Positions 37,162 through 50,348 of a stretch of DNA of 64,000 nt are shown in pieces; the stretch's first letter is position 1, and each line of letters starts with the position of its first letter. The DNA is from Faecalibacterium sp. I3-3-33. GTDB taxonomy: Bacteria; Bacillota; Clostridia; Oscillospirales; Ruminococcaceae. The stretch is taken from the NCBI RefSeq assembly GCF_023347295.1, contig NZ_CP094469.1, positions 1,674,001 to 1,738,000 on the forward strand, given 5' to 3'. The position numbers and the translations under genes were made by a program. The notes under the pieces were generated by a model. The model made no database searches, was not told where the DNA came from, and worked only from the letters and a program-made list of their open reading frames with translations.

Positions 37162-38034
37162 TTATTTTTTATCCGCCAGTTTCCGGTACACATGCACTGC
37201 ATCGCGGATATTGTACTGCTCCGTCCCGTGATCTCCGGGCGCGGCAAGCGTAACAAGGATGTACTCTTTTCTGTTTACGGTGGCAAGGCTGGCCAGACAC
37301 AGCCCTGCGGCGGCGGTATACCCTGTTTTGCCACCCTCGATCTGTGCCCCTGCCGGAAGCTCCGTTCCGTCCAGCTTGCCCAGCAGTGTGCTAGTCAGCG
37401 AAACACCTTCCGGGTGCTGCGCAGTCGCTGTGGTGGTGTAGTGCTCCGTTGTAAAAATGGTGCGGAAGGTCACATTATGCAGCGCTGCCTGCAACAGCTT
37501 TGCCATATCTGCTGCGCTGGAATAGTGCTCGGTGTCGGTCAGGCCGGTAGCGTTCGTAAAATGGGTGTTCTTCATGCCAAGCTCTGCGGCCTTTTGGTTC
37601 ATCAGTGCGGCAAAGTTTTCTTCGCTGCCACTTACCAGCCGCGCCAGCGCCTCACAGCATTCTGCACCGGAAGGCAGCATCGCACCATAGAGCAGGTCCC
37701 GCACAGTGACTGTCTCCCCGGGCGCAAAGCCTGCCATAGATGCTTTTTCGGTCTGTAAGGCTGGAAAAATATCCTCCGGCAGTGTCACCTGTTTATCCAA
37801 GTCGGGCTCTGCCTCGATGGCCAGCAGCACAGTCATCATTTTTGTCAGGGATGCCGGTGCAGCACGCTCATCGGCACGTTTCTGCGCCAGTACCCGCCCG
37901 CTTTGGGCATCTAGCAAGATCGCATGTCTGCTGGATGTATCCAGCAAAACATTCTGCCGCAGAAATAACACCAGCAGCACAAGCAATGCCGCCAGAATAC
38001 ATAGCCGCCTACAGTGGCGGTGGAATCGTTTCAT
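37162..38034 (-). CDS. D-alanyl-D-alanine carboxypeptidase (PBP5-type, S11 family)
   Basis: Trims the terminal D-Ala from peptidoglycan stem peptides. The 290-residue protein has an N-terminal signal-anchor (about 10-28), the active-site SLTK (S62, K65), the SxN-position motif SGAEC near 120 and GGKTG near 240. SGA in place of the usual SGN is notable. It lacks the C-terminal amphipathic anchor of DacA, so the N-terminal helix probably holds it to the membrane. I use the second ATG (38034), since AAAAAGG abuts the first. Twin AAAGCGCTTT dyads lie upstream. Confidence 0.9.
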   Translation of the reverse strand: MKRFHRHCRRLCILAALLVLLVLFLRQNVLLDTSSRHAILLDAQSGRVLAQKRADERAAPASLTKMMTVLLAIEAEPDLDKQVTLPEDIFPALQTEKASMAGFAPGETVTVRDLLYGAMLPSGAECCEALARLVSGSEENFAALMNQKAAELGMKNTHFTNATGLTDTEHYSSAADMAKLLQAALHNVTFRTIFTTEHYTTTATAQHPEGVSLTSTLLGKLDGTELPAGAQIEGGKTGYTAAAGLCLASLATVNRKEYILVTLAAPGDHGTEQYNIRDAVHVYRKLADKK

Positions 38035-38060
38035 GATTAGTCGCATCCTTTTTGCAAAAT

Positions 38061-38103
38061 TGTAAAGCGCTTTCACCTTGTAACACGAGGCAAAAGCGCT
38101 TTT
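38061..38103. promoter_or_regulatory. Twin AAAGCGCTTT dyads upstream of the carboxypeptidase gene
   Basis: AAAGCGCTTT occurs at 38064-38073 and within 38092-38103, centres 29 nt apart. The first sits in TGAAAGCGCTTTACA on the minus strand, close to a CcpA cre site (about 12 of 14). Both together could also fold as one hairpin. Confidence 0.45.
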
Positions 38104-38144
38104 TCCTGCAAATTTCCGGCTATGTATTTTTATGTTCATGCAAC

Positions 38145-38178
38145 AAAAAAGCCCTGAGACTTTCATCTCAGAGCTTTC
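38145..38178 (-). terminator. Terminator of the rRNA operon
   Basis: On the minus strand AGCTCTGAGA pairs with TCTCAGGGCT around a short AAAG loop and runs into TTTTTTG, 10 nt after the 5S 3' end. Confidence 0.85.
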
Positions 38179-38186
38179 TATTCAAG

Positions 38187-38303
38187 TCGGCGACTACCTA
38201 TTTTCACAAGCCGTTTCCAGCTAACTATCTTCGGCACAAGTAAGCTTAACTTCTGTGTTCAGAATGGGAACAGGTGGAACCTTACCGTCATCGACACCGA
38301 CCG
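38187..38303 (-). rRNA. rrf: 5S ribosomal RNA
   Basis: About 117 nt after the 23S gene, containing the 5S hallmarks CCCATTCTGAACACAGAAG and GCCGAAGATAGT on the minus strand. The ends are estimated from the pairing of the terminal TCGGTGTCGAT and TAGTCGCCGA segments. Confidence 0.92.
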
Positions 38304-38364
38304 ATTTGACTGAATCAGTATAACACATTTCTGTGTTTCTGTCCAGTATTTCTTAGAAGGACGT

Positions 38365-38389
38365 GCCTTCAAAACTGAATAATCACTGC
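38365..38389 (-). promoter_or_regulatory. 23S processing stem, downstream arm
   Basis: In the rRNA sense GCAGTGATTATTCAGTTTTG and the next bases are complementary, with two mismatches in about 20, to the arm at 41388-41412 upstream of 23S. Together they form the precursor stem. Confidence 0.7.
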
Positions 38390-38429
38390 TAACATTTTTT
38401 CGTTGACTTAAAAGTCTCAAGCGAATTGT

Positions 38430-43045
<4,616 letters not shown>

Positions 43046-43627
43046 GATATTTATCACTTAAAAGTGTTAAATCTTGTTTCGCTCAGCACGCAATCGCTTG
43101 CGTCCTGTGTGAATTACTTTTGTTTGGAATTGTTTACCGTGTTTTTCCAACACGAATATAGGTTCCGTTACAAGTTCTTTTGATATTGTTCAATTTTCAA
43201 GGTCCTGTGCGCCGCAGCCTTGCGGCTGACGACTTGATTATTTTACCACAGAAGCGGTTTTTTGTCAAGCACTTTTTTGAGAAGCTTTTGAAGTTTTTCG
43301 AACTTAAATCGTTCAGCAGTTTCTCGGTGCTAACCGTGAGCTTGTCGGGGTGAGACCCCTCCATCTTGCTTTCGCAAGACCGCTCTGTTTGCTTGAACGC
43401 CCCACTGGGGCGATTCATTGCTTTCGCAACCGCAAAACTTTTGAACGTTCATTGGTTCTTTTCAAGGGCTTCCTGCTGAGGCTTCAGAAGTCATTCTTTT
43501 GTCTCAGCGCTTGGCGCTCAAGTATAATACCACACCCCGGTGCTCTTGTCAACACTTTTTGACATCTTTTTTAAAAGAAAATTGAGTTTGCTTCACCCAT
43601 ATTGTGATTTCTCCCTCTCCCCCATGC
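43046..43627 (-). promoter_or_regulatory. rRNA operon promoter and leader region
   Basis: No gene is seen in these 580 nt. Two minus-strand promoters stand out: P1 TTGACA (43552-43547), 17 nt, TATTAT (43529-43524); and P2 TTGACA (43268-43263), 17 nt, TAAAAT (43245-43240). Between them are several small hairpins. Near the 16S gene, CCTTGAAAATTGAACAATAT (complement of 43182-43202) is the upstream arm of the 16S processing stem. Confidence 0.8.
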
Positions 43628-43661
43628 AAAAAGGCCGTCCATGCACTGCACAGACGGCCTT
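43628..43661 (-). terminator. Terminator after pheT
   Basis: AAGGCCGTC (43631-43639) pairs with GACGGCCTT (43653-43661); on the minus strand the stem ends in TTTTTGCATGG. Confidence 0.9.
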
Positions 43662-43694
43662 AGGTCTATATATAATTACTTATATAATATGCGT

Positions 43695-46106
43695 TTAGCG
43701 GATCTCGATGCCCAGCTTGAACTTCAGGTTGCCGAGGATCTTCTTGACCACGCGCTCCACTTCCTCAGCAGAGACTTCCTTCTTGGGATCAGACAGGGAC
43801 AGGCTGAAGGCCATGCTCTTTTTGCCTTCGCCGAGGTTTGCGCCGCGATAGATATCGAACAGCTTGACCTCGCTGACCAGCGGGCTGGCCTTGCGGATGG
43901 TCTCCTCGATCTCGCCGCAGGACACGGTCTCGTTGCAGACCAGAGCCAGATCGCGCTTGACCGGTGCATAGGGGCTGAGGGGCTTATAGCGCAGCTCGCC
44001 CTCTACGCAGGACATCAGAGCCTCGTAGTCCAGCTCGCCCAGATAGATGTTCTGGCTGTCCTTCTGCTCCTTGGCGATCTCCAGCTCGGCGTTGATCTCG
44101 TTGGCCAGCTTACCGAACACGCCCAGCCGCTTGCCGTTGCAATACACAGCGGCACTGATGCCGGGGTGCAGCCATGCGGCAGTCTCGCGTTGATAATCAA
44201 AGGTCAGGCCAAAACCGGCTGCCAGTGCCTCCAGTGCGCCCTTGACGGTGAAGAAGTCCTCCTCGGGGCCGAAGGCACCGATGCAGAGGGTCTGGCGCTC
44301 GTGGGGGTGCTCATTGATGGGCAGTTCCTTGGCCAGATAGACCGGTGCCATCTCGAACAGGCGACCCTCGACGTTGCCCTTTTTCAGGTTGTCCACGATG
44401 ACGTTCAGCATGGAGGGGGTCAGCAGGGTGCGCATGATGGACAGGTTCTCGCTGATGGGGTTCAGGATACGGATGGCCTTGCGGGCTTCGTCCTCAGCAG
44501 GGATATGCAGCATATCCAGCTCGGCGTTGGAGTAGAAAGCCAGCGTGGAGGCCTCGTAGAAGCCCTGTGCAGCCAGCAGGCGCTTGGTCTTGAGCTGCTG
44601 CTTCTGGTCGTAGTTCAGGCCGCCGTTGGTAACGGAGGCAGTATTCAGGAAGGTGGGCACGATATGGTCGTAGCCGTACTCACGGATGACCTCCTCGGCC
44701 AGATCCGGGAAGCTTTCCACGTCATCACGGTACAGGGGTGCGGACACATCCCAACTGCCATCGGGCTGCACGTCCACAGTGAACTCCAGACGCTGCAGGA
44801 TGTCGATCATGGTCTGGTCGGGCACGGTGATGCCCAGCACGCCGCAGATCTTTGCCGGAGTGGTGACGATGTGCTTGCGCTCCAGCGGGCGGCCATCGGT
44901 CAGGTCGTATTCCAGCGTAGTGATATCGCCGCAATCCAGCTGCTGGATCAGGTGCAGAGCGCGTGCCAGACCCAGCTGCGGAGAATAGCGATCCACGCCC
45001 TTCTCGTAGCGGGCAGAGGAATCGCTGTTCTGACCCAGTGCACGGCTGGTCTTACGCACGCTGTCGCGGGCAAAGGTAGCGCACTCGAACAGCAGGCTGG
45101 TGGTGTTATCGTCCATGCCGGAGTTTGCGCCGCCCATGATACCGGCCAGTGCCACCGGCTTTTCGGCATCGCAGATGACCAGATTGTTGGGGTTCAGGGT
45201 GAATTCCTTCTCGTCCAGCGTGACGATCTTTTCGCCCTCGTGGGCGCGGCGCACATCAATGGTGCGGCCAGCGACCTTGTTCAGGTCAAAGGCGTGCATG
45301 GGCTGACCCATCTCCAGCAGGGTGTGGTTGGTGATATCCACCACGTTGCTGATGGAGCGCAGGCCGCACAGTGCCAGATGGCGCTTCATCCAGCGGGGAG
45401 ACTCGCCCATGCGGATGTTGCGGACATAGTGTGCCATATAGCGAGGGCACAACTCCGGTGCTTCCACCTTGACGGTGATGGGAGCGTCCGGCTCGCAGAC
45501 GGCCTTGTAGTCCATGGCGGGCATGTGCAGGGGCTTGCCCAGAACCGCAGCTACCTCGCGGGCGATGCCCAGAACGGACTGGCAGTCCGGGCGGTTGGCG
45601 GTGATGGAGATATCAAAGATGTAGTCATCCAGACCCACCACCGGAGCAATATCGGTGCCGGGGACGGAGTCCTCGGGCAGGATGAGCAGGCCGTAGACCT
45701 CAGAACCCGGGAACAGGTCATCGTTCAGACCCAGTTCTGCGCCGGAGCACAGCATACCGTTGGACTCCACGCCCTGCATCTTGCGGGCCTTGATGGTGAT
45801 GCCGCCGGGCAGAGTGGAGCCATCCAGTGCGGTAGGCACGCAATCGCCCAGCTTCATGTTGGCAGCACCGGTGCTGATGCGGATCTCGTGGCCGTAGGCA
45901 CCGCAGTCCACCACACACTTGGTCAGGTGGGTGCCCTCCTGCTTTTCCATCTCCACGATCTTGCCGACGACCACCTTGCTGATGCCGGCATCCAGCGGGA
46001 TGAGCTCTTCCACCTCGAAACCGCAGGAGAACAGCTTCTCCTCCAGTTCCTGTGCGGTAACATCGATATCAACGAATTCTTTTAACCAACTGAAAGGTAC
46101 TTTCAT
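43695..46106 (-). CDS. pheT: Phenylalanyl-tRNA synthetase beta subunit
   Basis: Beta chain of the (alpha-beta)2 PheRS, providing tRNA binding and editing. The 803-residue protein has the EMAP/tRNA-binding domain at about 40-150 (VVVGKIVEMEKQEGTHLTKCVVDCG), the B3/4 editing domain (HPQLGLAR-type region, NHTLLEMGQPMHAFD), B5, the catalytic-like core, and the C-terminal ferredoxin-like anticodon-binding domain (KPLSPYAPVKRDLALVCNE). It follows pheS by 18 nt under the T-box and ends at a terminator. Confidence 0.97.
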   Translation of the reverse strand: MKVPFSWLKEFVDIDVTAQELEEKLFSCGFEVEELIPLDAGISKVVVGKIVEMEKQEGTHLTKCVVDCGAYGHEIRISTGAANMKLGDCVPTALDGSTLPGGITIKARKMQGVESNGMLCSGAELGLNDDLFPGSEVYGLLILPEDSVPGTDIAPVVGLDDYIFDISITANRPDCQSVLGIAREVAAVLGKPLHMPAMDYKAVCEPDAPITVKVEAPELCPRYMAHYVRNIRMGESPRWMKRHLALCGLRSISNVVDITNHTLLEMGQPMHAFDLNKVAGRTIDVRRAHEGEKIVTLDEKEFTLNPNNLVICDAEKPVALAGIMGGANSGMDDNTTSLLFECATFARDSVRKTSRALGQNSDSSARYEKGVDRYSPQLGLARALHLIQQLDCGDITTLEYDLTDGRPLERKHIVTTPAKICGVLGITVPDQTMIDILQRLEFTVDVQPDGSWDVSAPLYRDDVESFPDLAEEVIREYGYDHIVPTFLNTASVTNGGLNYDQKQQLKTKRLLAAQGFYEASTLAFYSNAELDMLHIPAEDEARKAIRILNPISENLSIMRTLLTPSMLNVIVDNLKKGNVEGRLFEMAPVYLAKELPINEHPHERQTLCIGAFGPEEDFFTVKGALEALAAGFGLTFDYQRETAAWLHPGISAAVYCNGKRLGVFGKLANEINAELEIAKEQKDSQNIYLGELDYEALMSCVEGELRYKPLSPYAPVKRDLALVCNETVSCGEIEETIRKASPLVSEVKLFDIYRGANLGEGKKSMAFSLSLSDPKKEVSAEEVERVVKKILGNLKFKLGIEIR

Positions 46107-46124
46107 TGTTTGTTCTCTCCCCTC

Positions 46125-47147
46125 TTATTCGTGGAACTGCTTGAGGAACTGCAGATTATTCTCGAACATCAGACCAATGTTGTTGATGCCGTACTTCAGC
46201 ATGGCGATACGCTCGATGCCAATGCCAAAGGCGAAGCCGGAGTACTCGTCCGGGTCAATGTTGCAGTTTTCCAGCACCTTACGGTTGACGACGCCGCCGC
46301 CCAGAACCTCGATCCAGCCGGTGTGCTTGCACAGGGGGCAGCCCTTGCCGTGGCACTCGAAGCAGCTCACGTCCACCTCCACGCTGGGCTCGGTGAACGG
46401 GAAGTAGGAGGGACGCAGGCGGGTGCGGGTGTCGGCACCGAACAGCTTCTGCACAAAGGTGTTCAGCGCACCCTGCAGGTCGCCCAGCGTGATGCCCTTA
46501 TCCACGACCAGACCTTCCATCTGGTGGAACATGGGGCTGTGGGTAGCGTCCGAGTCGGAGCGGAACACGCGGCCGGGCATCAGGATCTTGATGGGCGGCT
46601 TCTGAACGTCCATGGTGCGGATCTGGCCGCCGGAAGTCTGGGTACGCAGCAGGAATTCATCGGACAGATAGAAGGTATCCTGCATATCGCGGGCGGGGTG
46701 ATCCTTGGGCACGTTCAGGCGGGTAAAGTTGTGGTCATCGTCCTCGATCTCCGGGAAGGTGCCCACCGAAAAGCCCATGCCGGAGAACACGTCGATGATC
46801 TGGTTGGTGATCAAGGTCAGCGGGTGCAGACCGCCCACGGGGCGGGTCTTGGCGGGCAGGGTGATATCCACCGTCTCGGCGGCGTTGCGGGCAGCAAGTT
46901 CTGCCTGCTTCACGGTCTCGGCGGCGGCATCGTAGTCTGCCTGCACCTTCTGCTTGAGTTCGTTGATGATTTTGCCCATGGCGGGGCGCTCTTCCGGCGC
47001 AACAGTGCGCAGATTCTTCATCAGGGCAGGGATCTTGCCGTTTTTGCTGAGGTACTCCTGCCAGAAGGAAGCCAGCGTCTCCTTGCTGGACACCTGACCA
47101 AGGCTTTCAGCGGCCTGCTTAGCCAGCTCATCGATCATTGCTTGCAT
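46125..47147 (-). CDS. pheS: Phenylalanyl-tRNA synthetase alpha subunit
   Basis: Catalytic alpha chain charging tRNA-Phe. The 340-residue class II synthetase has an N-terminal coiled-coil tRNA-binding arm, motif 2 in FRSDSDATHSPMFHQMEG, and motif 3 GIGIERIAMLKYGI. The cysteine set CFECHGKGCPLCKHTGW in the catalytic domain resembles the zinc-like insertion seen in many Firmicute PheS. RBS GGAGAG. Expression is governed by the T-box directly upstream. Confidence 0.97.
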   Translation of the reverse strand: MQAMIDELAKQAAESLGQVSSKETLASFWQEYLSKNGKIPALMKNLRTVAPEERPAMGKIINELKQKVQADYDAAAETVKQAELAARNAAETVDITLPAKTRPVGGLHPLTLITNQIIDVFSGMGFSVGTFPEIEDDDHNFTRLNVPKDHPARDMQDTFYLSDEFLLRTQTSGGQIRTMDVQKPPIKILMPGRVFRSDSDATHSPMFHQMEGLVVDKGITLGDLQGALNTFVQKLFGADTRTRLRPSYFPFTEPSVEVDVSCFECHGKGCPLCKHTGWIEVLGGGVVNRKVLENCNIDPDEYSGFAFGIGIERIAMLKYGINNIGLMFENNLQFLKQFHE

Positions 47148-47189
47148 GGATTTTCTCTCCTTTATACTTTGTGTTCATGGAGCGGAGTA

Positions 47190-47470
47190 TAACAAAAAAG
47201 CTCCGTCCCCTGCCCGAATGCTCAGGCAAAAGGGACGAAGCTGTGACTATTTCTGCTCCGCGGTACCACCCGGTTTCCGCCTGCACAAGGGCAGACGGCG
47301 CTCAAACGCCGTAACGGGGCGCAACCGTCCTGTGCTAATAGATGCACCCGCATCGTTCGCGCAGACCGCTCGGGAGCGAACTTCAGCCCCTGCCGCACAC
47401 GGAAGCCCTTTCAGCCGGTGAAGCTTCTCTCTTTGCCGTGCAGACAGCGCCTACTCTCTCCGTCGCTGCG
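47190..47470 (-). promoter_or_regulatory. T-box leader of pheS-pheT
   Basis: The T-box GGGTGGTACCGCGG (47271-47258, minus) is followed by a terminator: AGCTTCGTCCC pairing with GGGGACGGAGCT and TTTTTT (47242-47194). Stem I shows the AGTA bulge (GAGAGTAGG), the distal GCTGAAAGG loop, and a specifier loop TGAAGTTCG with TTC (47380-47378), a Phe codon followed by a purine. Uncharged tRNA-Phe should favour the antiterminator. Confidence 0.92.
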
Positions 47471-47493
47471 TTTGGTACTATGATAACCAAGAG

Positions 47494-48615
47494 TTATGTT
47501 ACCACATTTTGCGGCGGTTTGCAAGCCGCAGAGCTGTTTTTGTTTGCCGGAGTTATGTTTTTTCCCTTCTCCCCGGTCAGGCGGCAGGCCTCGCAGGCCG
47601 TGATGCAGCACACCGCGAACACCAGCAGAGCGCAGTCTGTCGGCACCCGCTGCATGGGCACTACCCGGGCACACAGGGTATTGAAGCTTTCCACGGCATC
47701 TTGCGGCAAGCCCAGATAAAACAGCGCCAGCGAAAGCGGCAGGTGCAGTGCCCTGCCCCATAATAAGGGTTTGAGCGAGACCTCCGGCGGGCAGAGGGTG
47801 CGCACTTGCAACAGCACCGATGCGCCCTGCACGCTGAGCGCGGCGCAGCACAGCCCGCTTGCCCACAGACCGGTGCGGGCGGCGTAGTCGCAGCCGGAGC
47901 ACACTTCCAGCAGCATGGCGGGAAAGGGCGCAAACTCTGCCGGCAGCAGCAGCCCGCAGCCTGCCGCCAGTAGGCGAAAATACAACACAAAACCGCATAA
48001 TTTCAGGTAGGTCACCGCCGCCTGCGCAAGGATAGCATCCAGCGCCGGCGGCGGTGCTTTTTGCGCGGCAGCGAGCGGTGCGGGTAAGGGTTTTGGTCTG
48101 CCGCAAACACGGCAGAGCAGCGCCGCCGTCAGCCAGCCCGCCAGCACCTGTGCGGCAAACAGGCACACCCCCGCTGTGCGGCTGCCCAGCAGCTGCTCCC
48201 CTACCGTCAGGATGACAAAGGATGGCCCGGAGCAGATGCAGGCGGGCAGCAGAGCCGAAGCCTCCTGCGGGGTCAGCTCTCTGCTGCGGACTGCCTCGGC
48301 AGCAGCGGCAGCGGCAGGGGCAAAGCCACCCACAAGGCCGATGAGCAGCACACTGCCTGCGCTGCGGCTGTGCAGGCCGATACAGCGCACCACCGGCCAG
48401 AGCAGCACGCCAAGCACCTCGCCTGCGCCGCTGCGCATGATGAGCGCCGGCACCACCAGAAACGGAAACAGCGACACCAGCAGCGGCCCGCCGCAGAGCG
48501 AAAGACCCTGCCGCAAGGCTTCCGCACAGGTCTGCGGCGCGACAAAAACCAGCGCCGCCGTGGCTACACCCAGCAGAAAGAGCCCCGGATACAGCGGTTT
48601 GCAGCTTTTACTCAT
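47494..48615 (-). CDS. ylbJ: YlbJ-family sporulation integral membrane protein
   Basis: A 373-residue polytopic membrane protein with nucleoside-recognition (Gate) type segments, LLVSLFPFLVVPALIMRSG and ICSGPSFVILTVGEQLLGS, as in YlbJ, a sigma-E-dependent protein needed for spore cortex formation in Bacillus. The C-terminal 25 residues are polar. I use ATG 48615, which has GGAGGG upstream; the ATG at 48636 does not. It is divergent from the yqfC-yqfD pair, another sporulation set. The non-sporulation alternative is a generic Gate-domain transporter. Confidence 0.78.
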   Translation of the reverse strand: MSKSCKPLYPGLFLLGVATAALVFVAPQTCAEALRQGLSLCGGPLLVSLFPFLVVPALIMRSGAGEVLGVLLWPVVRCIGLHSRSAGSVLLIGLVGGFAPAAAAAAEAVRSRELTPQEASALLPACICSGPSFVILTVGEQLLGSRTAGVCLFAAQVLAGWLTAALLCRVCGRPKPLPAPLAAAQKAPPPALDAILAQAAVTYLKLCGFVLYFRLLAAGCGLLLPAEFAPFPAMLLEVCSGCDYAARTGLWASGLCCAALSVQGASVLLQVRTLCPPEVSLKPLLWGRALHLPLSLALFYLGLPQDAVESFNTLCARVVPMQRVPTDCALLVFAVCCITACEACRLTGEKGKNITPANKNSSAACKPPQNVVT

Positions 48616-48631
48616 AAGCACGCCCTCCCCC

Positions 48632-48645
48632 TCCATATATATGGA
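48632..48645. repeat. Palindrome between ylbJ and yqfC
   Basis: TCCATATATATGGA is a perfect 14-nt palindrome in the 76-nt divergent gap, upstream of both genes; candidate operator. No clear sigma-A promoter is visible for either gene. Confidence 0.45.
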
Positions 48646-48691
48646 AGCATGGGCTGTGCAATGTACAAAGCGCGGGACGGGAGGGACAACG

Positions 48692-48979
48692 ATGGCCAGA
48701 GCACATCACGACCGGCGCACCCCGGGCGACTGGCTGCGCGGGCTGTTCCGACAGCCGCCGCCCGGGTTTTACAGCCGCCCTGCCGTATACCTGAGCGGCG
48801 ACCAGATGGAGATAGAGCATTTTTGCACGGTGTTGTTTTTTGATGAAAACAAGCTGTGCCTGCGGCTGGCAAAGGGGCGGTTCACGGTATACGGCAGCGG
48901 ACTGCGCATCTGCACCCTGACCGCCGCCCGGCTGACAGTACAGGGGCAGTTTTTGCGCACCGATTTTTCCGATGAATAG
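48692..48979 (+). CDS. yqfC: YqfC-family sporulation protein
   Basis: A 95-residue protein of the YabP/YqfC family: an N-terminal basic segment, then YLSGDQMEIEHFCTVLFFDENKLCLRLAKGRFTVYGSGLRI, ending TVQGQFLRTDF, the family's beta-rich core. In endospore formers yqfC is sigma-E controlled and precedes yqfD, as it does here (9 nt apart). Start ATG 48692 has GGGAGGG. The role is unknown even in Bacillus. Confidence 0.82.
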   Translation: MARAHHDRRTPGDWLRGLFRQPPPGFYSRPAVYLSGDQMEIEHFCTVLFFDENKLCLRLAKGRFTVYGSGLRICTLTAARLTVQGQFLRTDFSDE

Positions 48980-48988
48980 GAGGCCGCC

Positions 48989-50125
48989 ATGGAAGCTGCA
49001 AGCTTTTGGGCCGGGATACGCTTTACCGCCCGGAACGGCAGCCCCGAGGCGCTTTTGACCGATGCCGCCGGACAAGGGCTGCATTTATATGGCATTTCTT
49101 CCCTGCCCGGGGGCTTTTGCGCCCACTGCGCTGCTTGGCAGTACCGGCGGCTGGCCGCACTTGCCCGGCACAGGCGGGTGCGGCTGCGGGTGGAAAAGCG
49201 AAAAGGGCTCTATTTTTTGCTCCGTCCGCTGCTGCGGCGCAAGGGGCTGTGGGTAGGGCTGGCCGCTTGGGGGCTGGTGCTGGTCTGGCTGCAAGGGCTG
49301 GTGTGGGCGATGGACTATGGCAGCCTGACCACCGGGCAACGGGCGCGGGCGGGTGCAGTGCTGCGCAGCTGCGGCTTGCAGCCCGGCACTGCCGTAACTG
49401 AGGAGCTGCTGCGCACCGGAGAGTATGCCCTGCTGGAAAGCGGGGAGTTCTCGTGGGCAAGCCTGAATTTTGAAAAAGGCAGGCTTGCGGTGGAGGCTGC
49501 CCCTGCACGCGCACGGCCGGAGATCGCCGCAGGCACCCTGCACGGACTACGGGCAAGGTGCAATGGAACGGTGCTGCGTACAAATCTTACCAGCGGCACC
49601 ATGCTGGTAGTGCCCGGGCAGACCGTAGAGGCCGGGCAGGGGCTGATCGGTACGGCGCGCAGCGAGCGGGACGGCACACTGATCTTTGCCCCGGCAGCGG
49701 GCACGGTGGTGGCACAGCTGGAATGGGCGACAAACCAGAGCGTTCCGCTGGCAGAGACCCTGCCGCAGCTGACCGGCGAAAACAAAACAAATTACCGACT
49801 ATTTTTTGCGGGTCATTCTGTCGCGCTTTTCCCTTCCGCACCCGATGGGGACGGGCTGTGCCGCACCCGGCATCTGCAATTAGAAGTTTTCGGTCTGCCC
49901 CTGCCCTGCGCGGTGGAGGAGACCACCTATTACGGGCAGCAGCAAGAGACGATGTACCGCACCGAGGCGCAGGCGCTTACGCTGGCACGGTTACAGGGGC
50001 TGCGGGCGCTGCACGATGCTTTCCCGGATGCTGAGACCTTCGCCCGCCGGGAGGAATGCACCGTGCAGGAGGATACGTTGCATTATAATGCGGTGTATAC
50101 CGTGGCGGCAGATATCTGCACATAA
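48989..50125 (+). CDS. yqfD: YqfD-family sporulation protein
   Basis: A 378-residue membrane protein of the YqfD family. The N-terminal part (about 1-95) is cytosolic and basic; one membrane helix (GLWVGLAAWGLVLVWLQGLVWAM, about 91-113) leads to a large outer domain with WASLNFEKGRLAVEA, RARCNGTVLRTNLTSGTMLVVPGQTV and a terminal YNAVYTVAADI, the usual YqfD layout. The frame is intact with no stop or frameshift. It follows yqfC by 9 nt with AGGAGG; phoH, the usual next gene, is absent. Confidence 0.85.
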   Translation: MEAASFWAGIRFTARNGSPEALLTDAAGQGLHLYGISSLPGGFCAHCAAWQYRRLAALARHRRVRLRVEKRKGLYFLLRPLLRRKGLWVGLAAWGLVLVWLQGLVWAMDYGSLTTGQRARAGAVLRSCGLQPGTAVTEELLRTGEYALLESGEFSWASLNFEKGRLAVEAAPARARPEIAAGTLHGLRARCNGTVLRTNLTSGTMLVVPGQTVEAGQGLIGTARSERDGTLIFAPAAGTVVAQLEWATNQSVPLAETLPQLTGENKTNYRLFFAGHSVALFPSAPDGDGLCRTRHLQLEVFGLPLPCAVEETTYYGQQQETMYRTEAQALTLARLQGLRALHDAFPDAETFARREECTVQEDTLHYNAVYTVAADICT

Positions 50126-50145
50126 CAAGCGGAAAGATTATTTAC

Positions 50146-50177
50146 AGGTCTGGAAAATCTGCGAATTTTCCAGACCT
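50146..50177 (+). repeat. Palindromic element, copy 1 (terminator of yqfD)
   Basis: AGGTCTGGAAAAT (50146-50158) pairs with ATTTTCCAGACCT, followed by GACTTTTCACGG. It resembles the hairpin at 50312-50343, with shared AAAATCTG and ATTTTCCAGA cores and the same CTTTTCAC flank. Confidence 0.65.
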
Positions 50178-50248
50178 GACTTTTCACGGAAAGGGTCGAA
50201 AAGGAAAGCGGGAGTTATAAAAGCAACTTGCTTTTGAAACGCAGAAAC

Positions 50249-50287
50249 AAAAAGGCGGCTGCACATAACTGCGCAACCGCCTTTTGA
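50249..50287. terminator. Terminator between yqfD and hslO
   Basis: AAAAAGGCGG pairs with CCGCCTTTT with a TGC/GC inner stem. On the minus strand it ends in TTTTTG, suiting hslO; the plus strand also has TTTTG. Confidence 0.8.
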
Positions 50288-50311
50288 AAAGCGAAATTAT
50301 TTATTTTTATA

Positions 50312-50343
50312 GTTCGAGAAAATCTGTGGATTTTCCAGAACTA
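50312..50343. repeat. Palindromic element, copy 2
   Basis: AGTTC and AGAAAATC pair with GATTTTCC and GAACT around TGTG, with two mismatches, followed by ATCTTTTCACTGG. It is a diverged copy of 50146-50177. Confidence 0.6.
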
Positions 50344-50348
50344 TCTTT

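Noticed and set aside
43641..46085. 814-residue frame on the plus strand opposite pheT
   Set aside because: Antisense shadow of a well-defined pheT; His/Gln/Val-rich composition typical of reverse reading in GC-rich genes. The same reasoning removes 56205-58247, 52015-54117 and 58828-60774.
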